From: Marchantia polymorpha subsp. ruderalis
Lineage: Eukaryota; Streptophyta; Marchantiopsida; Marchantiales; Marchantiaceae
Length of the DNA stretch: 64,000 bases
NCBI GenBank assembly: GCA_037833965.1
Contig: AP031351.1
Location: forward strand, 3,670,501-3,734,500
Reading direction: 5' to 3'
The position numbers and the translations under genes were made by a program. The notes beneath the pieces are model-generated. The model was not told where the DNA came from. It was given only the letters and a program-made list of their open reading frames with translations, and did not search any database. Positions 1-11,800 of the stretch are shown here, in pieces (the stretch's first letter is position 1; every line of letters begins with the position of its first letter).

Positions 1-1
1 C

Positions 2-724
2 GGGGTTTCTGGCTTGGAGCACTATCAAAATCTGGTGGACGTGGCCGTCCGAGGGCTGGAAGCGGCCATAATGTTCAGGCATCAGGGCCCACGAGCTATG
101 CATGCCCTGAACGCTTGCAAGCAAGAAATGGCTCGGATTGAGAACGAGCATAAGATTTTGATGGAACACAAGATCGAATCCGAAGGGAGGCTCACTGTTA
201 ACAACCTCGGCGACAAGCATGTGGAGAACAAGTTTGTGAAGTGGAATGGATTCTGGGGTGTCCTCTTTGCTATGAAGATTACGAGCTCTTACATTTGTCG
301 ATTACTTCTCTCCGCCATAGTCTATGCGGGGCCGAATCCGTCCTTGAATTTTGAGACTGTGGCCGTGAGGGTACCGTGGACAAATTCTCTCGTGAGATTG
401 CAACAACGTGTGAACGATGAGGTTTCAAAGACCCGCAACGTGAGGAAGTGTACGACAATGCTGTCACATGAAATGGAGTTTGTGGAAACAACGTTGGCAG
501 AGGTGCGATCACATATCCCAACTAGCCTGAGGGGACCAACACTTCCTCTTCCGAACACTGAAGGTCTAGAGAAAATTAGGCAACGTGTTTCGGCTCTGAA
601 ACAGCTTCTGCAAAAGTTCCAGACTGGAGTTGAGGCCATCGATTGGCACGTCAATGACCTATTTGACGAAATAGTAGAAGGACGCAACAAGCTCCTGAAT
701 ATTGTCAACAGTTCTTCGAGGTAG
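2..724 (+). CDS. BYPASS1-like protein, C-terminal part (5' end outside window)
   Basis: The frame is open from the left edge (base 2) to the TAG at 722-724, so only the last ~240 codons are present. No ATG is needed near the edge. The layout matches plant BYPASS1 (BPS1/DUF793) proteins: a helical stretch, a hydrophobic segment (FAMKITSSYICRLLLSAIV), a conserved VPWTNSL followed by a Glu/Arg-rich helix, then a C-terminal helical hairpin ending in GRNKLLNIV. These are the same landmarks, in the same order, as I recall from Arabidopsis BPS1 (LPW..S.., GRDTLLENL). BPS1 proteins limit production of a root-derived mobile growth-inhibiting signal; their biochemical activity is unknown. No frameshift is seen. 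The related UPF0496/At14a family has a similar helical C-terminus and is the main alternative. Confidence 0.72.
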   Translation, partial: GVSGLEHYQNLVDVAVRGLEAAIMFRHQGPRAMHALNACKQEMARIENEHKILMEHKIESEGRLTVNNLGDKHVENKFVKWNGFWGVLFAMKITSSYICRLLLSAIVYAGPNPSLNFETVAVRVPWTNSLVRLQQRVNDEVSKTRNVRKCTTMLSHEMEFVETTLAEVRSHIPTSLRGPTLPLPNTEGLEKIRQRVSALKQLLQKFQTGVEAIDWHVNDLFDEIVEGRNKLLNIVNSSSR

Positions 725-1880
725 ATAGACAGTTCGAGTGTAGTATAGAGTGGGCACGTACTGTGCTGGGAATTAGAGCCTTAAGGATGGAAGGAGCGTA
801 AGTTTCATGATGCAATTCTTGTCAAGCAAACCTTACCAACACCCCATCCAATAGCAAGCAAATGATACAGGAGCTTGAACAATGGTCTACTAAACAGAGT
901 TCAAAGTTTTGTCAGATGAACCCTTCGGATGAGGAACTCTTAAGTAAAGCGGTCTAGCTAGACATCGGCTTCGGTAATATCTGATTTCTCAGATTTTTGG
1001 ACCAAGGTACTGTTTTCCTAGCAAGGAGATTCTTCCATGGAAATTTAATCAAAGTTCTTACAGTATGCCCATGGGTAGTCTTTAGAAGATGAGGCCTGTA
1101 TAGTAGAAGGTGTATAGGTGTCAAAGATGAGACAACAGCGTTTGCAAGGATAAACTACGCGCGCTTGTGGACACCAGGAAATGCAAATGGGATTTGTTTA
1201 CTTGTTCCATGCAGTGCTGAGCGTCGTATTCCTTAGTTATAGCTGCAACACTCTTACGAAGGTAGTACTTCGAGTAGCAGCACAAGACTACAGGATATAT
1301 GAAAGATGTCACTCATGGGTCATCTTTTGTATAGCAACCCATTACTTGTCAGTTGGGAATTGCTGGTGTAACATGTATATACTGGTACAAGGTACCCTAT
1401 CAGTGTACAATCTAAGCATTGGAGTTGGTCTTGTTGATCCATTGTTGTGCAAGATGTTCATTTCCAACTACGCGCTTCTGAAGGGTACGAGGTGCCCGTT
1501 CAAATAGCTTGTTTTTTACAGGCCAGCTTAAACAGTAATCACGTTGTTGTCTTAGTCACATGGGAAAAGTAGATACTCGTTTGTTCTTCATTTTTGTCAG
1601 CAAAGTCTTTTGTGATCAGGATTGAAGCTGGAAAGTATAAGGTTAGATGGATCGTCATGGGCCTAATTGAATTCATAACCTTCGAATTGAAATCTCCACT
1701 GTAATATTATCAAATCGGATGCATCTAGTCATTCTATCGTGATGTCATTCATCTCATTCTTCATATAGTATATATACAGACACACCCTTCTTTTCTCTCT
1801 TCTTGTCAACTACTAAAATTGACGCTGGCAAGCATTAGTTCAATAAATTTTCATGAGTACTAGCTGACCTCTTTGCATTT
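725..1880. other. 3' flank of BYPASS1-like gene; no further gene seen
   Basis: This stretch is of ordinary composition with only short chance open frames (such as 1181-1507, which starts at a non-ATG codon in the original frame context and shows no family signature). It probably begins with the 3' UTR of the BYPASS1-like gene. A short TATATA run lies near 1767-1779. Nothing else is recognised. Confidence 0.5.
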
Positions 1881-2441
1881 GAACTTGAAGACTGTGAACA
1901 ACACGATAAGTTCGGAATTCGCATCGAAGTTCAGCTCGGATCGTGATCCAAAGTGGTGAATGTAGTAAGTCTCGTGTTTTTTCATGGTTTACTATCACAG
2001 GCGAAAGAAGCTAGAACCAATAGTTGAGTGGAGTGCAATTCTGTTGGCTCTCGAGAGTATGTCCAATTGAACTTGAAGATTGCGAACTACATGATAAGTT
2101 TGGAGTTTGCATCGAAGTTCAGCTCGAATCGTGATCCAAAGTGGTGAATGTGCTAAGTGCCGTGTTCTTCCATGGTTTACTATCACAGTTGAAGAAAGCT
2201 AGAACCAACAGTCGAGTTGATGCAATTTTTTGGATCTCGAGAGTATGTCGAATTGAACTTGAAGATTGTGAATTACATGACAAGTTCGGAGTTCCCATCG
2301 AAGCGCACCTCGGATCGTGACTCAAAGTGGTGAATGTAATAAGTATCATGTTTTTTCATGGTTTATTATCACAGTTGAAAGAAGCTAGAACCAATAGTTG
2401 AGTCGAGTACATTATTTTTGCTCCCGAGAGTAAGCCGAATT
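1881..2441. repeat. Tandem array, ~187-bp unit, three copies
   Basis: The phrase GAACTTGAAGA recurs at 1881, 2069 and 2255, giving unit lengths of 188 and 186 bp. Each unit then carries in order a TCGTGATCCAAAGTGGTGAATG-type block (third copy TCGTGACTC), a CATGGTTTA..ATCACAG block, AGAAGCTAGAACCAA, and a CTC(T/C)CGAGAGTA block. The copies differ at scattered sites, so the array is old enough to have diverged. There is no coding frame through it. Confidence 0.9.
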
Positions 2442-5400
2442 GATTTACATTTTGAATCCTTTGACTTGTTGCGCTTGACTCGTTGACTGTGCGGTGGACC
2501 CTTCGCGCGAAGTGTCGAGACTTTCGAACATAGGTGTGCAGCTTTTGAAAGCTTTTGTCTCTCAAACCCCGTAGAAAACTTGGCTGTATTGTGAGCTGTT
2601 CTGTGAAAACTTTCGCACCTTGCTCAGATGCAGGTTCCTTTTCTAGATTCAAAATGTTACAAGCACCTCTCGTTCAATCGGTCTCGTGATATTATTATCC
2701 AAATTAGCTAAAGGTGCAGTGGTTTGCGTGGATCTTGCTGCTTCTTAAGCTCTCACAGATGGAGAAGCGAAAACCCAATCTGTATGGAATGCTGCAACGG
2801 CTTAGCACTGATTACCACTGCAAGCAACAAGTTCTAACTCGAGTAACATAAATTGAAAGTTTTTGAACTTGTTCAACAGTGAAAAGCACGTGGGCGTCCA
2901 ATATGATTCTCATGTTGGCCTACTCTTGCTAGAAGCTCGTAGATGGCGTCTGATCGTCCTCTAAAGCGGAAACATCGATCCATGACGGTTGTTCTCAGTA
3001 TTTCGGCTGGGTGCCTCGCCAGCTTTCAATTTCTCAAGGTTGAGAATGAGGATGTCTCAAGCTTGGTTACTTCCGTTATCCTTGACTAATTCCTTCGGCC
3101 TAGATGCTTGCGTCGTCAATTCGCATTATCTCGGAGTGACGAGTACACAAGAGTACAAACGAGTTGGACCGTGGACGTTGTATGAGTAGTCTAGATTGCC
3201 GTCGCATCTGCACACGCTGTCATAAGAGGATTAGGAGTCATCCTTCTGTCTAAGAGAAATCCTTCTTGGTAGCATGCCCATTGGAAGCAAATACCTGCTA
3301 GAACTTAAGCATAACCAGAGTTATCGGTCGATGTTGATTGTCCTCGTAGAAACGGTATTGAAATCGCAGCTCAGGTGTGAGTGTACCCTTTAGATCAAGC
3401 GGCGGATCCAGTAGACTCGTTCAGATCATTTGCAATCGTTCGAGACTATTGATACGCACTAGAGTCCCCATATCATGGAGTCGTTAAATCAGGAGCTTCG
3501 AAGTCAGCAGAATCATTGGGTCATATCAGAAGTATTGTAGCACATACCTGTATAGCCTCAGTCTTTTTGGGCCACGGAGGTATGTAGACATGCCGCAAGG
3601 CATTCAGCGAAGAGCAATGTACAATCATGATCCTGCAATTTGACTACTGGACGGTAGTACGAACCGTATGTGCGCATTCTTCGTCGATACCTTGTTCACT
3701 TTCTACAACGATTGTCTTGGTTTTGACATAAGATACAAGACGTCTGTACTTGTAGATACTGCTTTGTTTATTTTAGCATTCGTAAGTACTGAGATGCGTG
3801 CCCCCACTGATATTATAACCGTTATGACGTTTGTTATGTTCCTTCTGGTTGGAATATATTCATTCCTTCATATTTGTACATAATACTGGTCGTAATAAGT
3901 GTTCATTCTGAATCACAGTTCTACCTACTTAGTCTTATAAATTCCCATGCAACCTTGCATGAATTACATGAAGCCAGTGTTTCTGTAGTACATATCTTGA
4001 GAAATATGCTTGTTCGTTAACGTTTACACATGTATCTTGCTTATCATCCGTTCAGAAAACTCAGGTACATATCAAGTACGTATCGTACGTACAAGTTCCC
4101 AACCCGATTGTAGCTGTTTGGAAGGATCACTCTGGCCTCAATTTGACATCAACGTGTAGCTCGTGTCTAGGGTTTAAGATCATGTGCTTAAGCTATAAGA
4201 ACCTCCAGTTGTCTTTTGTACGAGTAGCCATGACATTGATATTCGGTTAACACCATGAATGTACTTCACAGCTGCTTTGGCCAAATTTTTTCTTTCCTGC
4301 AGAAATCCGACTCATCATACTAGGCTAACGGAGGGCAATTCCTTGACATGAGCGTTCATGCATATCCACGTTGTAGGACCTACGTGTGTTGTATGGCTAA
4401 GCCAGTTTGGGAATGTATACAATATTTCAGGATGATCAGAATCTGAAGAGTCCGGATACACACGCCAAAAAATTTTGCTAGCCAGCTTTCACATGTCAGT
4501 CAATGACGCATTCTGCTGACAATGTTTAAACATCTGTTTCTAGTAGCATGGTTCCAACAATTCTTGTCTCGCAATTGCCGGTATCCTTAGGTGTTTTTGT
4601 TTTTCATAGGCTTGTAGGTTAGTATATTCATTTATGTAAGTCCCCCTCGTTAAGAACATGATACCGAACGAGAGGTCTGGAAGAACAACGAACCTGCCTT
4701 TGAAGCGATTGTCATTGCTGATTGACATGTTCAGTAAGTTCGATGTCCACCTTCCTTTTTAGCGAATGCATCAGATCCCCAGTTTGGCTAGAGCTGATCG
4801 TAGACACTTGGAAATTCGGGATTTAGCACTGGAAACAAGCTCGAACTGTGTGTCGGCCACTATGTACTGCAAGGTCGACCTAAAGTTTCGACAATGTGTA
4901 CTTATTGATTTGACCACGTAAACAGGACACGTAAGTATGCCACTCATCACTGTCATTTCAGGATCATTCCACTAAATTTCGTCTCGCATCGTCTAAGCAA
5001 TTGACTTTATACAAGCCTAAACTGAGCCTGAAACTAGTCCGAGGAACTCCGCCAGCAGTCATTGATGTCTCCAGTTTTTTATGAATGGTAAATGTGTATA
5101 TATATCTCCAATATCTTCTTAAGATGCGGACTTCTCTGGCACTTTCAACAGATTATGCTTCAACAGATCATGAAAAATTTGTCTCGAGAGTTGTGTCTCA
5201 TACGATAATATTGCAGTAGACTGTAAAGCGATTATTAATCGATTCATCATCTTTTGAGACCAAGAAATAATATATTATATGTTTCCAACAAAGGGAATGT
5301 GGACATGTATGCCAAGAAAGTGCGTTTTGGATCATCCTCGAGAATCTGCTATTTTAATGTTCTTCACCAAGGTTCTTTCAGGAGGGGTGTCAACATTGCC

Positions 5401-5780
5401 AAGCCACGTCCAGTAGCTGCAAGTCAAACCATGACTCTGGACTGGTCATCTGCCAAGAGCAGCAGCCTAAACTTAGAAAAGTGTGGATTAAGTTCAACAT
5501 CCATTGTTTTCGCTGCATTCAAGGTTTATCAGATTCCAATGTTCGAAGACTACCAGTCTCATTCAAGGCTGTCAATTTCTACAGTCTGGCTCGAAATAAC
5601 TATCTACAGTTGACAGCAGCAAATTTTTTGGGTAAAAAAATATTCTCATTTGTTCTCATTCTCGATTGATCATACACACTGTTGGTCTCTCTCGGTATCA
5701 AATCACAATGTCCTTGATTCGATCGATCTCCACCACCCCTGAATCACACCAAACAGGGAGAGAGATCCGCTATGTGGAGC
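2442..5780. other. Intergenic, no supported gene
   Basis: Base composition is balanced. Open frames of up to ~120 codons occur (the longest is 5254-5613, which opens at TTG), but none has a recognisable domain, a good ATG context, or splice-linked partners. A TCTAGGGTTTAA telo-box-like motif sits near 4166-4177. I see nothing else to annotate. Confidence 0.45.
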
Positions 5781-6900
5781 ACTAAAGTCCTTGGGAATCT
5801 ATTTCTACAGATGGGAGAAGAGCGGACTTCGATTCAAATGAAACCTCGTCATCACTCGGTGTACGGCGAAATGGGATACTTGTATGATGCAGTCGACAAG
5901 AAGAAGACCTGACATAAACTCTTGCGACACCTGCTCGGGAGCGAGCCACTGACAGCAACGAATTCAGTTTATGGATCGAGTCGAGTGACACCTAAACAAT
6001 CTGATTTGACAGTGTGTCTAAAGAACAGCAGGACCCTTCGTGTGTACGTGTTGACGCATGGCTCCGATGCCACCCTACAGCACGCGCAAACGTGACGTCT
6101 GTGAACGACACCTGCGAATCAGATCTTTATTCGCCGACGCTCGTCTATCTGTCTCTCTCTCTGTGATGTGTTGTATGTGCGCCGAAGATGGGAGGGAGGG
6201 AGGCACAATTGAGAACCCAACGAACGGACCGAACCGAACGAATGAGGAGGAACAGGACCTTTCATCTGTCGGATGCAGCACATAGCATCACATCGTGCTC
6301 CACCCTTCAAAGAGTGCGCAAAGAAAGAATCGCCCAACTATTCGGCTTCCTACTCGACGTCAACCTTCCAAGAATGTGTGTGTATATCAAGACCGCGAGG
6401 AGGCCGACCCGATTCCCCCAAACTCACACGAAGCCCAGTCTCATAACACAAATTGGCAAATTCAAGAAAAATCTGGCTCGCCAATTCCATCGCCATCAGA
6501 CCGACTGCTCATCTCACTCAACGAAATTTCCAGCTGTCTCCATCTTTCACGTCTCGAGGCGGTTTAACCCCCACCACCAGTCTTATGGAAGTTAAACCAT
6601 CGCAACCCAAATGGCTGCATGCCGTCTTAAGCTTGCATCAATCGTCTTCTTTAGCTCTAGAGGGGCTCAGACCTCGACACTTTGCTCCGAAGCCTAACCA
6701 ATTCCTAAGCCATTCCCCGAAACAGCCTGAGAATTGCACGAGAGCTCGGGGGTTCTTCATCTTCCTTCGCCATGGAAGCGTCAAAATCACATTCATGAAG
6801 AAATCCGATCAAGAAACCTCCATTTCTCACAAATCATACACAAAAGAAAAAACGCGGATTTTCACAAATAATTAACCTTTCTAATCAAATGATTGTACGA
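5781..6900. other. G+C-richer intergenic block
   Basis: Open frames overlap on both strands here (for example 6058-6285, 6188-6595, 6453-6875). This is expected from a locally stop-poor composition, and none reads like a known protein. The block resembles the G+C-rich gene-flanking blocks at 14-15, 18-20 and 44-45 kb, so it may be a promoter or leader remnant, but no adjacent gene was found. Confidence 0.35.
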
Positions 6901-7298
6901 AGAATTTGCACGAAGTCTTCAGTTAAACCGTGAGGACATAATATGACTTTTAATATAATAAGACGTAATTAGACATAAACCCACTTTATTGCCCTTAATC
7001 GGTTTTTTTACCTCTATTGGAACAGAATGGTTATATATTATTTTATTAAGGGGATGTTTCCTTTCGTTTTTATTTTTTCATTCTATTTTGGTCGAGAATC
7101 TGCTCTGTTAACATTCATCGAGACCATTCGCCTTTACAGTCACAGCCAACACTGTATATGATCCACATATAGCATTCGTCTGACCCTTCTTCTTCGTCAC
7201 TTCAATTTGGCGAGAAAAAGGATCACTGATATTTTTACTCAATTACTTTACAAACTTCATTATGACTTTTTTAAAAGCAAGCTGGGTTGGAAAATCCT
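6901..7298. other. A+T-rich intergenic stretch
   Basis: Nothing was recognised beyond short homopolymer runs. It leads directly into the diverged repeat region that follows. Confidence 0.4.
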
Positions 7299-7883
7299 GA
7301 AATCCTAATATTGCCACTGGTTGCTTCTCTAAGAACAAATGTGTTGACAGGCCCTAATGAGAACAAAGTCAATTCTTAGCATTATCCAAAATTCAATCAG
7401 TTATGATCCCCCAAAATTATGCTAAATCGTTGCTCAAGAATTTTCAAGGTCAATATTTTTTTAGCCCCAAAAATGATGCTAAATATTTGCTCAAGAATCT
7501 TCAAGATGTGAAAGATCTTTCTAACGTTTGCTTTGGAGAATCCTGAAATCCTAATATTGCCACTGGTTGCTTCTCTAAGAACATATTTACAGTATTGACA
7601 TTCCCTAATGAGAACCAGGTCAATTCTTATCATTATCCAAAAATCAATCAATTATGATCCCCCAAAATTATGCTAGATCGTTGCTCAAGAATTTTCAAGG
7701 TCAATATTTTTTTAGCTTCAAAAATTATGCTGAATATTTGCTCAAGAATTTTCTATTTGACAGTATTGACATTCCCCAATGAGAAAAAGGTCAATTCTTT
7801 TTCATCCCCAAAGATTTTGTGAAATCGTTGCTCTAGAATTTTCAAGATGTTAAAATTTTAACATCTTGAAGATTCTAGAGCAA
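7299..7883. repeat. Diverged direct repeats, ~246-bp spacing, plus a partial third copy
   Basis: The phrase AATCCTAATATTGCCACTGG starts at 7301 and again at 7547. It is followed in both copies by a TTGCTTCTCTAAGAACA block, a CCTAATGAGAAC block, ATGATCCCCCAAAATTATGC, and TCAAGAATTTTCAAGGTC. A shortened third copy begins at the CAGTATTGACATTCC phrase at 7761 (second copy at 7590). The array ends in the palindrome at 7828-7883, whose arms use the same TTCAAGATGT wording as the repeat at ~7500. This suggests an inverted copy of a repeat end rather than coding sequence. Confidence 0.85.
7828..7883. repeat. 56-bp near-perfect palindrome with no loop
   Basis: The left arm TTGCTCTAGAATTTTCAAGA.. (7828-7855) is the reverse complement of the right arm (7856-7883) with a single mismatch (T in the left arm versus the base pairing with the G of GATTCTAG). 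The centre is TTAAAATTTTAA. It marks the outer edge of the direct repeats above. It could be the junction of two inverted repeat ends or a foldback element end. No target-site duplication was seen. Confidence 0.88.
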
Positions 7884-8890
7884 ATTCGCGAAAAATCAAA
7901 TGCTTGCGAATAATTTAATCTCGAAGAAAGTGAATGAACCTGGGACTATAATTTCTCCGGTTCTGATATGGCAGCTGGAGGAACGGGTCCTCTCGGGGCC
8001 CATCCCGTCCGTCAACCGTGTACGAACTCGACGGCCCTTTGCTTTTGCTATCCGGAACCCAGTAAACTATCCAGCTCGGACCAATGAACGGACGGACAGT
8101 GGAGGTGGACGGACGGATATCCCAGAATCCAGGAACCCAAGGCACGTGGAACTTGGAGGCGGGCAGGGGCAGGGGAAGGAAATTGGGGGCGGAGGGAAAT
8201 TAATAAATTCCGGGGTCGCCTCAGAAATCTTATCCGCCGAAAGGGAAAAGGCCTATGGCTCCGGGACTAGTTAAGCAACAGAGGGGGGCAAGTTGCAGTT
8301 CACCGCGGCAACTTGCGCGGGAACCTTGGCAACTTGGTGCGTCCGAACTGGATTCGCGACCTTCGCACGGAATGTTTTAAGGACCTCAAGGAGTCCACCG
8401 GTCTTTGACCCCGGACGCCGTGATCGAGGGCCGGCGCCAGGTGGCCTCGCATCATTGCCTGGCGCCCGGCAAGTGGCTCATTTGCATGGCCCCTCCGGCC
8501 ACATACCGCCGGGCGCCGGATGTCGTCGGTCACCCGGTTACGCCCTTGGTTGCCTCTTTGACCCGCCGATTATTCAGACCCAAGATAAGACATTCCTGCA
8601 TGGGCTGGCGGGCGGACAGACAGACATAAAAAGACATGAGTGAGGAGATTCGTCAAAAGCTCGTTGAGGCTCTCGTAGCATAGCCAAGTTTAATATCTGC
8701 CCGCAACTAGAACCCCGGGATCTGCCATTGGCCCGAAGCTGACCTCCCACTTCCTGGTTGGCTGGGAAGCTCATGAAATTTTCTCCCCACCCCCCCGGAT
8801 CTCCCATGTTTTCCCTTATGTGCTATGCACGTCTTGTGTGGTAGTTCATGTATCCTGTGTGACAGTCATGAATATGAAGATTCACCTGGA
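7884..8890. other. G+C-rich block with GGAC tetranucleotide tracts
   Basis: The block has long overlapping open frames on both strands with no domain signature, judged non-coding. ACGGACGGAC tracts occur at about 8088-8119, and a GGACAGACAGACA tract at about 8612-8626. A CACGTG G-box core lies near 8142. Similar tracts recur in other G+C-rich blocks of the window. It may be regulatory DNA of an unrecognised or lost gene. Confidence 0.35.
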
Positions 8891-11800
8891 TTGTGCGCAG
8901 GTGAGAATATCGCTTGGCCGAGTATCTAATAATGTCGCCATCTGACCTCCAATATAGAGAATATAAATAAATATAATTCATTAGTGTACTTGAAGGTGCC
9001 TTACACTAATCAAAGGATTGCAGTTTGTTTCTTATAACTGAATGTACCCACTGTGTTTTGAAAGTTTATTTCTATGCCACAAGATTCTTACTATTTATAT
9101 ACTTTTGAAGGATATGAATGAAATTTTTTTTGACTAAAAGCATGTTCTTACAATAAGAAAAATTTGAAATATATTGAGTAGACTCAAATAAAATTATGAC
9201 ATTATGTGAAGTATTATCTTAATTATTGATGTATATCCATCACACAATCCTTTTTTTTTATCTAATATGTTATATAAAAATATCATAAATGTTTTTCGAA
9301 ATATCACTTGTAGAAGTATGATATCTTTTGTGATTAAAATATTTTTTTGGAACGGAACAAGAAAAATTAATCAATTCTTGAAAGCTTAAAAATATTGTGT
9401 TTATCAACATTCAATTTTATTTGTATTACAACTCAGACTTTAAAAAATTAAATTATATTAGTTATTTTGTGATATCTTGTTGAAAATTCAAAAACTTTAT
9501 GTAATAATTTTGTTTAATTGTCTCATCTACTATCATGTTTAAAAGCACAGTAATATTTGTGATTCTATCCTAATTTACTGTGGTTGAAGATTGATAAATA
9601 AACAAAATTTTGATCAAGTTTTTTAAAATGAAATAATCTAATGTGCTATCATTTTGATGATTGCAAGTAACACTCATATTTATCAAATGCACACAAAATA
9701 ATTAAAAAAACTATGTGTGAAATTATATGTAAATCTATTACATATAATTTGTAAAACAATATTAATTTAACATCCCCATTTTAGCTCAATACATCTAAAG
9801 CTTTCAAATAAAAAATCAGATGTCAAGTTTTTTCTGATCAATAAACAAATTTTAAAATAAAAATCCTTATGCTCAAGTTTCAGTACAGATATCAAGAACT
9901 AAACTTAACAATAGACGAGATAGAGTTTGTTAAGTTTTAAGAAATGTAATATATCATGAGGTAGTTGAAAAATTCTTGATAAAATTTATTCTAAGATATT
10001 AACACGACAAAAAAGTCATCATAGCATATATTTTGATTTATAGATAGATTAAGTTGTAAAATTGTTGTGTGAATATTTTTTTCAAGATTATTAATATCAT
10101 AGATTCAAAGTTCTCATAGTAGATTCTTAATATCTAACATTTTTAAAAGTCATCTTAACATACATTTTGATTTTTAAGATAGATTTAGTTATAAGCGATA
10201 ATTCTCCATATACAACATTTTTGTGTAACATGTAACACAATATAATATTCATTGCTAAATTTATTCTATTTCAATTATTCATTCAAGTGTATTTTGACAA
10301 ATATTCATTTGATTACAATTAAATGTCAATGATTTTTATATTTCATACCACACATAGTGTTTTTATATTCTATAACACCATTTGCTAATGAAATCTCATA
10401 TAGACATGATGGGAATATTTTTACATGCAATTTTGAATTTGGATTTACATGTTCAAATTCATAAAAAATATCTACACATAGTGAACTGTAATTTTTATAA
10501 AAAAATGAAGTAAAGATGCTAATCTTGTTATCAAAAGTTTATGTAAAATGTATTGGATATATTATGATTTTGAAAAATCATAGATTTACTTTTTAACATG
10601 AAAAAAATATAATTTAGCATCTTTTTAAATTTTAATTTTTTGATGACATATATAACAATGAAAAAATTCAAACCAAAATTATTCCTAGATATATGTGATT
10701 TAAACACAATAAAAAACATTAACACTCAATGAAATTACAATTTTTTTAAATAAATCTTATACATACATCACAAAAAAAATTATTTTAATAATTCAAATAA
10801 CAATATATTTATGATTTTATTTGTAATTTATTGCATGACTATTATATAAAAATATATAATTAAAATTATTACTCAAAATAAAACCTATAACTTTGTTCTA
10901 TTTTATATTTTATATAAAATAATTTTAATTTTAATTTTAAATAATTATAATAACTTCAAATTTCATATAATAAACTTTACATAATCAAAATTATAATAAA
11001 AAATAAAATTATAATAAATTATAAATATGATTAAATTATTAAAATAAATATTAATAGATTAATCAATATAAATTTAATATAATTTTATAAGCATTTTTTT
11101 CAAATAATGTTTAATGCAGTTTGAAATGCAGTTTTTATAAGTTTGAAATTCTAAATATTATTTTAAATAATTTTTTATTGTAAAAGATTCATTTTTTTTC
11201 ATGATGAAAACTAATATTAGTGAAAAAACAGTAATTTTTTTTTCAAATTTACAAAATTAATCTATCATATCATTAAATAATAATATAATATTCAATATCA
11301 TATTATAATAATTTTCCTTTTTCTGACAAAATATTTTTATTTGAAATATTTATTTTATAGTATCGTTAATGAAAAGCTTGATCATTTTTTGGGAAATAAA
11401 TTTTGAAATTTTATTTAAATTTTATTTTTAAATCTTTAAATTTATATCAAAATTACATATCACATAAGATTATAGTAAAAATTTATGATTTGATTTGAAT
11501 TTTTATATTAATTTAAATCAATAAAATCAATACAAGTTTTATACCCATACATAAGTTTGAATATTAATTACAATATAATATGTTAAAAAAATAAAATCAA
11601 TTTATTTTGGTTTTGAACATTTTGCTCAAAAGACTTGAACTTTATTTATATATGTATGTAATTATTGATAGCTATGTATTTCTTTTAATAAGAATAAAAT
11701 TTAGATTTTATTTATTATTTTATATATAATATATATAATTTTTAACTTTTCACAATAAAAGTTCATAAAAAAATTTTCCAAATTGTTGTGAAAGTGTCTG

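Noticed and set aside
1881-2441. CRISPR-like array
   Set aside because: The units are contiguous ~187-bp tandem copies without spacers, and the genome context is a plant nucleus.
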